From the NCBI RefSeq assembly GCF_014698475.1, contig NZ_JACJTB010000015.1:55724-119723 (forward strand): 64,000 nt of DNA. Reading direction: 5' to 3'. The DNA comes from Nostoc spongiaeforme FACHB-130. GTDB taxonomy: Bacteria > Cyanobacteriota > Cyanobacteriia > Cyanobacteriales > Nostocaceae. Below are positions 61,094 to 64,000 of this stretch, piece after piece. Both the position numbers and the translations under genes were made by a program. Numbering within the stretch: the first letter of the stretch is position 1; the number at the start of each line of letters is the position of its first letter. The notes below the pieces were generated by a model that did no database searches, was not told the origin of the DNA, and saw only the letters and a program-made list of their open reading frames with translations.

Positions 61094-61501
61094 TTAACTT
61101 GGTTCTTCCCAATCTTCAAGCTTTAATCCACTGATTCGACTAAATTCTCGCGTGTTGTGCGTGACTAATATTAGATTCTTTGCTATTGCGCCAGCCGCAA
61201 TTTGTAAATCATAAGGGCCGATTGGTGTACCTATAACTGCTAAATCAGCGCGGATTTTACCTGCTATTTTTGCTGTTTGTGAGTCCAATTCAATAATATT
61301 AAATTGGCTATGAAATCTTTGTAATATTTCTAAATTTTTCTCAGTTTGTGAGCTACGATAAGCTCCATAATAAAGTTCCAATTGAGTGATAGCAGAAATA
61401 AATATATCCTCTGGTTGCTGACTTGCCAGACGATTCACGACACCAGGATGACTATTATTGATTAGGCGAATACAGACATTTGTATCAAGTAAATAAGTCA
61501 A
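61094..61501 (-). CDS. VapC-type PIN-domain toxin
   Basis: 135 residues. PIN ribonuclease fold: YLLDTNVCIRLIN (Asp6), ISAITQLELYYGAYRS (Glu near residue 43), and IGTPIGPYDLQIAAGAIAKNLILVTHN with an acidic site Asp near residue 98. VapC enzymes cut tRNA or rRNA when freed from antitoxin. It overlaps the antitoxin gene by 4 bases (ATGA), the classic TA arrangement. Confidence 0.92.
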   Translation of the reverse strand: MTYLLDTNVCIRLINNSHPGVVNRLASQQPEDIFISAITQLELYYGAYRSSQTEKNLEILQRFHSQFNIIELDSQTAKIAGKIRADLAVIGTPIGPYDLQIAAGAIAKNLILVTHNTREFSRISGLKLEDWEEPS

Positions 61502-61731
61502 AATATCTGCTCCCTCGTTTCATATTCTCCCTGTTCTGGTCTTTCTAGGGCTTCTCCCACCCAACCACCAATTACTTCTTCAAAAAATCCCGGCATCCAG
61601 CCGCGTTTTTGTGGTGTAATTTCTTGAATTGTTACTGTTACTTCAATTTCTGCATTTGTCATTTCTACGGGAATATCAAGATGTAAAATACCATCTGCGC
61701 CTACACGAGAACGGATATTAATACTTTGCAT
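61498..61731 (-). CDS. VapB-like antitoxin
   Basis: 77 residues. An N-terminal beta-rich region (INIRSRVGADGILHLDIPV) like AbrB/SpoVT folds, then a C-terminal acidic helix/loop (FFEEVIGGWVGEALERPEQGEYE) that would wrap around the toxin. Sequences of this type pair with PIN toxins in many cyanobacteria. It is 24 bases 3' of the methyltransferase gene on the same strand, so the TA pair could be co-transcribed with the phosphorothioation-associated genes. Confidence 0.88.
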   Translation of the reverse strand: MQSINIRSRVGADGILHLDIPVEMTNAEIEVTVTIQEITPQKRGWMPGFFEEVIGGWVGEALERPEQGEYETREQIF

Positions 61732-61755
61732 AACTATTTGTCCTCTAAATTTTGT

Positions 61756-63216
61756 CTAACTTTCTTTGATCGGATAAATTTGATGTCCTCTAATTTCGAC
61801 TCCATGATCAGCCAGACATTTTAACCAACCTTCACGGGTACCAATATCGCTTTTTTGCTTGAGTAAACCTAATTCTTGTTCTTGTTGGGTGAGTTTAGCA
61901 AATTCTTCGTATTGGGGATAATTAGGTGTAACAAAGGTTTCTTTCCGATGCAGAACAGGTGGATTTGCCCGATTTGCATAATCTCGATGAGTAACGTACA
62001 AAGTTTTTAAGTCAATGGTGATGCTGGCTTTTAAGGCTGGATGGGGGTCTGTGTCGAAGTCTGGATAAAATAAGTAGGATATTTGCGGTTGCTCAAGGTT
62101 ATATTTGATCAGCGTCGCATCATCAACACGCCCAATGGTGCGGCTGGCGCAACCTTCGTAAATGCGGAGTAAGGGGTCGAGGGCGGCGAGGGCGGAAACA
62201 TGAACGTAAAGTGCGCCGCGTGTATGTTTGCCGATTTTGCTTTTTTCACAGGCTGTTTGGACTACTTTTGGTCTACCCAAACTAAATAATTTTTGGTCAG
62301 CAACTTCGCAAGCTTCCTCATAACTACCAAAAAAGGCTTTGATGTCGTGGCGCATTTCTGGCGCTAGTTGGGAAAATCTAGGGCGTTTATCAAAGTGTGT
62401 GAGAGCAAGGTAAACTTGAATATCTAAAGAACGACGATAGGCGATCGCATCCCATTCTGCTTCATCGGTGGCTTGCAACACAACCCCAAAGGCGCGGCGA
62501 AAGTTACCAAATTCTGTTAATAGTTCTTGTTCGTTTGCTAATTCACCCTTGACAGGTAATCTCCCGCGTTTGGTGAAAAACTCCATGAGTGGTTGCAGTG
62601 TTTCCTGATAATCTTCAAACCGCTTGCTAGGGATGCGGACTCGCGGTGTATAAGTGCGCGAAAAGAAGCGAATAGCTTTGAAGCTTTCTTTTTCGGCTTC
62701 GTCACGGAAGACAAAGTAAACCCCAAGCGCAACGGGAACTGCATCGACGTTTAAGACTTGATCAATATATTTTTTGAGTTCTTCTTGCTCGTAATATTTT
62801 TGAAAGGTGTTGCGGCTAGTCACAATGCCGTCATTGTAAGCGAGTTGGGCTTTACTGGGAGCGTTAATTAAGACTTGTGCAGCGACAATTAAAACTTTGC
62901 GGGTGAGTTCCCAGGCTTTAATCAGGCTTTGGTTGCGTTCTGCTAAATCTTCGATGACGTTGACAACGTAACCCAAGTTAACCACATCAGCAGGCGTAAT
63001 TTGCTGATTCGGGTAGTAGTACGGGTCCCAACCTGCGCTAGTATAACCGAGGTTGCCGACGCGCTGCACATCGCCACCATGACCACAACCGTAGTCAAAA
63101 AAACTGGTGTCCTGATTGATGATTGACCATTCTATGGCTAATCTTACAGGACGAGAGATTTCTGTGCGAGCGATCGCAGCTCGATGACGCTCAATTTCTA
63201 AGTAGCTCTCCGGCAT
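61756..63216 (-). CDS. DNA phosphorothioation-associated putative methyltransferase
   Basis: 486 residues. The methyltransferase-like core has FFDYGCGHGGDVQRVGN (about residues 40-56; motif I of class I SAM enzymes) and PADVVNLGYVVNVIED. The whole layout, starting MPESYLEIERHRAAIAR, matches the family found next to dnd genes (TIGR04096-like). Its role in DNA sulfur modification is not established. dndE is the gene immediately upstream, ~45 bases away on the same strand. The likely promoter lies before dndE. Confidence 0.88.
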   Translation of the reverse strand: MPESYLEIERHRAAIARTEISRPVRLAIEWSIINQDTSFFDYGCGHGGDVQRVGNLGYTSAGWDPYYYPNQQITPADVVNLGYVVNVIEDLAERNQSLIKAWELTRKVLIVAAQVLINAPSKAQLAYNDGIVTSRNTFQKYYEQEELKKYIDQVLNVDAVPVALGVYFVFRDEAEKESFKAIRFFSRTYTPRVRIPSKRFEDYQETLQPLMEFFTKRGRLPVKGELANEQELLTEFGNFRRAFGVVLQATDEAEWDAIAYRRSLDIQVYLALTHFDKRPRFSQLAPEMRHDIKAFFGSYEEACEVADQKLFSLGRPKVVQTACEKSKIGKHTRGALYVHVSALAALDPLLRIYEGCASRTIGRVDDATLIKYNLEQPQISYLFYPDFDTDPHPALKASITIDLKTLYVTHRDYANRANPPVLHRKETFVTPNYPQYEEFAKLTQQEQELGLLKQKSDIGTREGWLKCLADHGVEIRGHQIYPIKES

Positions 63217-63261
63217 AATATTCAGTTAACAGTTATCAGTTAACAGTTAACTAATATCCTT

Positions 63262-63648
63262 TCAATCTTTTATTGCCAGTTCAATCAAATCTTCAATTTT
63301 CTTGATATTTGGGTCGCCAGCTAAATAACCAATCCCCCGATGTAAATGCAACCGGAATTGGGTAGCTAAGGTTTCTTTATCAGTCCCTAAACCGTCATTA
63401 TGACAGCGTTGCTTCAGGGCGAGTAAAAAAATATCAGACATTTCCCCACCAAAAACCCGCCAAGCCATTTCCACATTACTATCTTGAGGAATGGGTACAG
63501 GCGATGGTAGCGCAGGTTCAGCCAGAGAACGACACAACGCCCAACGACACAGAATATTCCATTGGTCAATTTTGGTGTTGCGTTTGAGTTTTTGTAGTTG
63601 GTCTTTGGCTGTTTGGGAAAGTTTAATTCTTTCGATTGGTGCTTCCAT
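63262..63648 (-). CDS. dndE: DNA sulfur modification protein DndE
   Basis: 128 residues. Begins EAPIERIKLSQTAKDQLQKLKRNTKIDQWNILCRWALC, the characteristic DndE start (compact helical, binds nicked DNA), with WRVFGGEMSDIFLLALKQRC in the middle and LHRGIGYLAGDPNIK near the end. DndE works with DndC and DndD to place sulfur in the DNA backbone (phosphorothioate). Those genes are not in the window: the upstream side is followed by psbA. It is the first gene of a dndE-methyltransferase-vapB-vapC run. Confidence 0.92.
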   Translation of the reverse strand: MEAPIERIKLSQTAKDQLQKLKRNTKIDQWNILCRWALCRSLAEPALPSPVPIPQDSNVEMAWRVFGGEMSDIFLLALKQRCHNDGLGTDKETLATQFRLHLHRGIGYLAGDPNIKKIEDLIELAIKD

Positions 63649-63933
63649 ATCTTTGTTAATAATGATTTTTACACTTCAGTAATAACAAAATCTTCATTAA
63701 TAGCCGCAATTTCTAGACAAACTTATACAAATTGCTCAACCCCATTGTCTCAAAGCTATGTTCTACCAAAAATATTGATTTTCTATCACTGTGGTTTGGC
63801 GGGTAGATGAGTCGTATTTGAGGAGATATTCACGGGCGATCGCCCCCAATACCCAATCAACGCAAACAAAAGCGCCCCCCATTAGGAGAGCGCCTTTGAT
63901 TAATTAGTTATTGCTTACTTCTATCTCAGAAGA
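63649..63933. other. Intergenic region between dndE and psbA
   Basis: About 285 bases with the psbA terminator (63868-63897) and presumably the dndE promoter. No further gene. Confidence 0.5.
63868..63897 (-). terminator. Strong terminator of psbA
   Basis: On the minus strand AAAGGCGCTCTCC pairs with GGGGGGCGCTTTT (13 bp, with G-T pairs) around a TAAT loop, ending in T-run. It lies 37 bases after the psbA stop. Confidence 0.88.
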
Positions 63934-64000
63934 TTAACCATTGATAGCAGGAGCAGAGATAGCAACAGGAGCAACTTCACCAGCAGCCAAGTCTAAGGGG
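63934..64000 (-). CDS. psbA: Photosystem II D1 protein (3' end only)
   Basis: Only the last 22 codons are in view: PLDLAAGEVAPVAISAPAING then TAA. This is the C-terminal extension of D1 whose cleavage after Ala344 (LDLA/AGE) by CtpA matures the photosystem II reaction centre. The gene continues beyond 64000. It identifies the organism as a cyanobacterium. Confidence 0.96.
   Translation of the reverse strand, partial: PLDLAAGEVAPVAISAPAING

Overview
This window comes from a filamentous, Nostoc/Anabaena-type cyanobacterium. The evidence is the dense scatter of HIP1 octamers (GCGATCGC), the 3' end of psbA at the right edge, a CpcS/CpeS-type phycobiliprotein lyase, a homogentisate phytyltransferase, a stand-alone Mo-nitrogenase C-terminal-domain protein, and many short tandem and palindromic intergenic repeats typical of Nostocales. 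No prophage, complete insertion sequence, CRISPR array or rRNA is visible. The only tRNA found is tRNA-Trp.

Layout. 1-879: 3' part of a response regulator/diguanylate cyclase. 1.0-5.4 kb: the secE-nusG-rplK-rplA-rplJ-rplL operon on the minus strand, with an L10-type leader/attenuator before rplJ, preceded by tRNA-Trp and rplS. 5.5-11.3 kb: a glycosyltransferase and a two-gene RND efflux system. 11.8-20.7 kb: housekeeping and accessory genes (bilin lyase, DUF2839 protein, degenerate DinG-like helicase, M48 protease, large methyltransferase, lysS). 20.9-25.5 kb: a probable peptide-natural-product locus with four paralogous double-glycine-leader peptides (partly a perfect 376-bp tandem duplication), a regulator-like protein built on an IS630-type HTH, a parvulin, and an OmpR-type regulator. 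26-28.3 kb: an HTH-NACHT ATPase of the class linked to antiphage defence. 28.5-41.5 kb: mostly metabolism and stress (inactive rhodanese, two exonucleases, two pirins, Dps, aldo/keto reductase, RluA-type pseudouridine synthase, GH10-like hydrolase, tocopherol prenyltransferase, TPR protein).

41.8-45.6 kb: a compact azol(in)e RiPP (TOMM) cluster: SagB-type dehydrogenase, YcaO with a C-terminal PxPxP, E1/RRE partner, and a precursor whose core holds 17 regularly spaced cysteines. A divergent ABC exporter lies next to it (46.3-48.2 kb). 48.7-61 kb: RND-type adaptor, SDR, rubrerythrin, TPR and HEAT repeat proteins, HD hydrolase, cupin, GNAT, MFS permease. 61.1-63.6 kb: a VapBC-like toxin-antitoxin pair beside a phosphorothioation-associated methyltransferase and dndE, with no dndC or dndD in view. 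psbA enters at the right edge.

The most interesting material is the pair of RiPP-like loci, the isolated dndE/methyltransferase pair, a MITE-like repeat with long imperfect terminal inverted repeats present in three copies, and two conserved genes whose reading frames contain in-frame insertions of the purine-rich repeat sequence that otherwise fills intergenic space.
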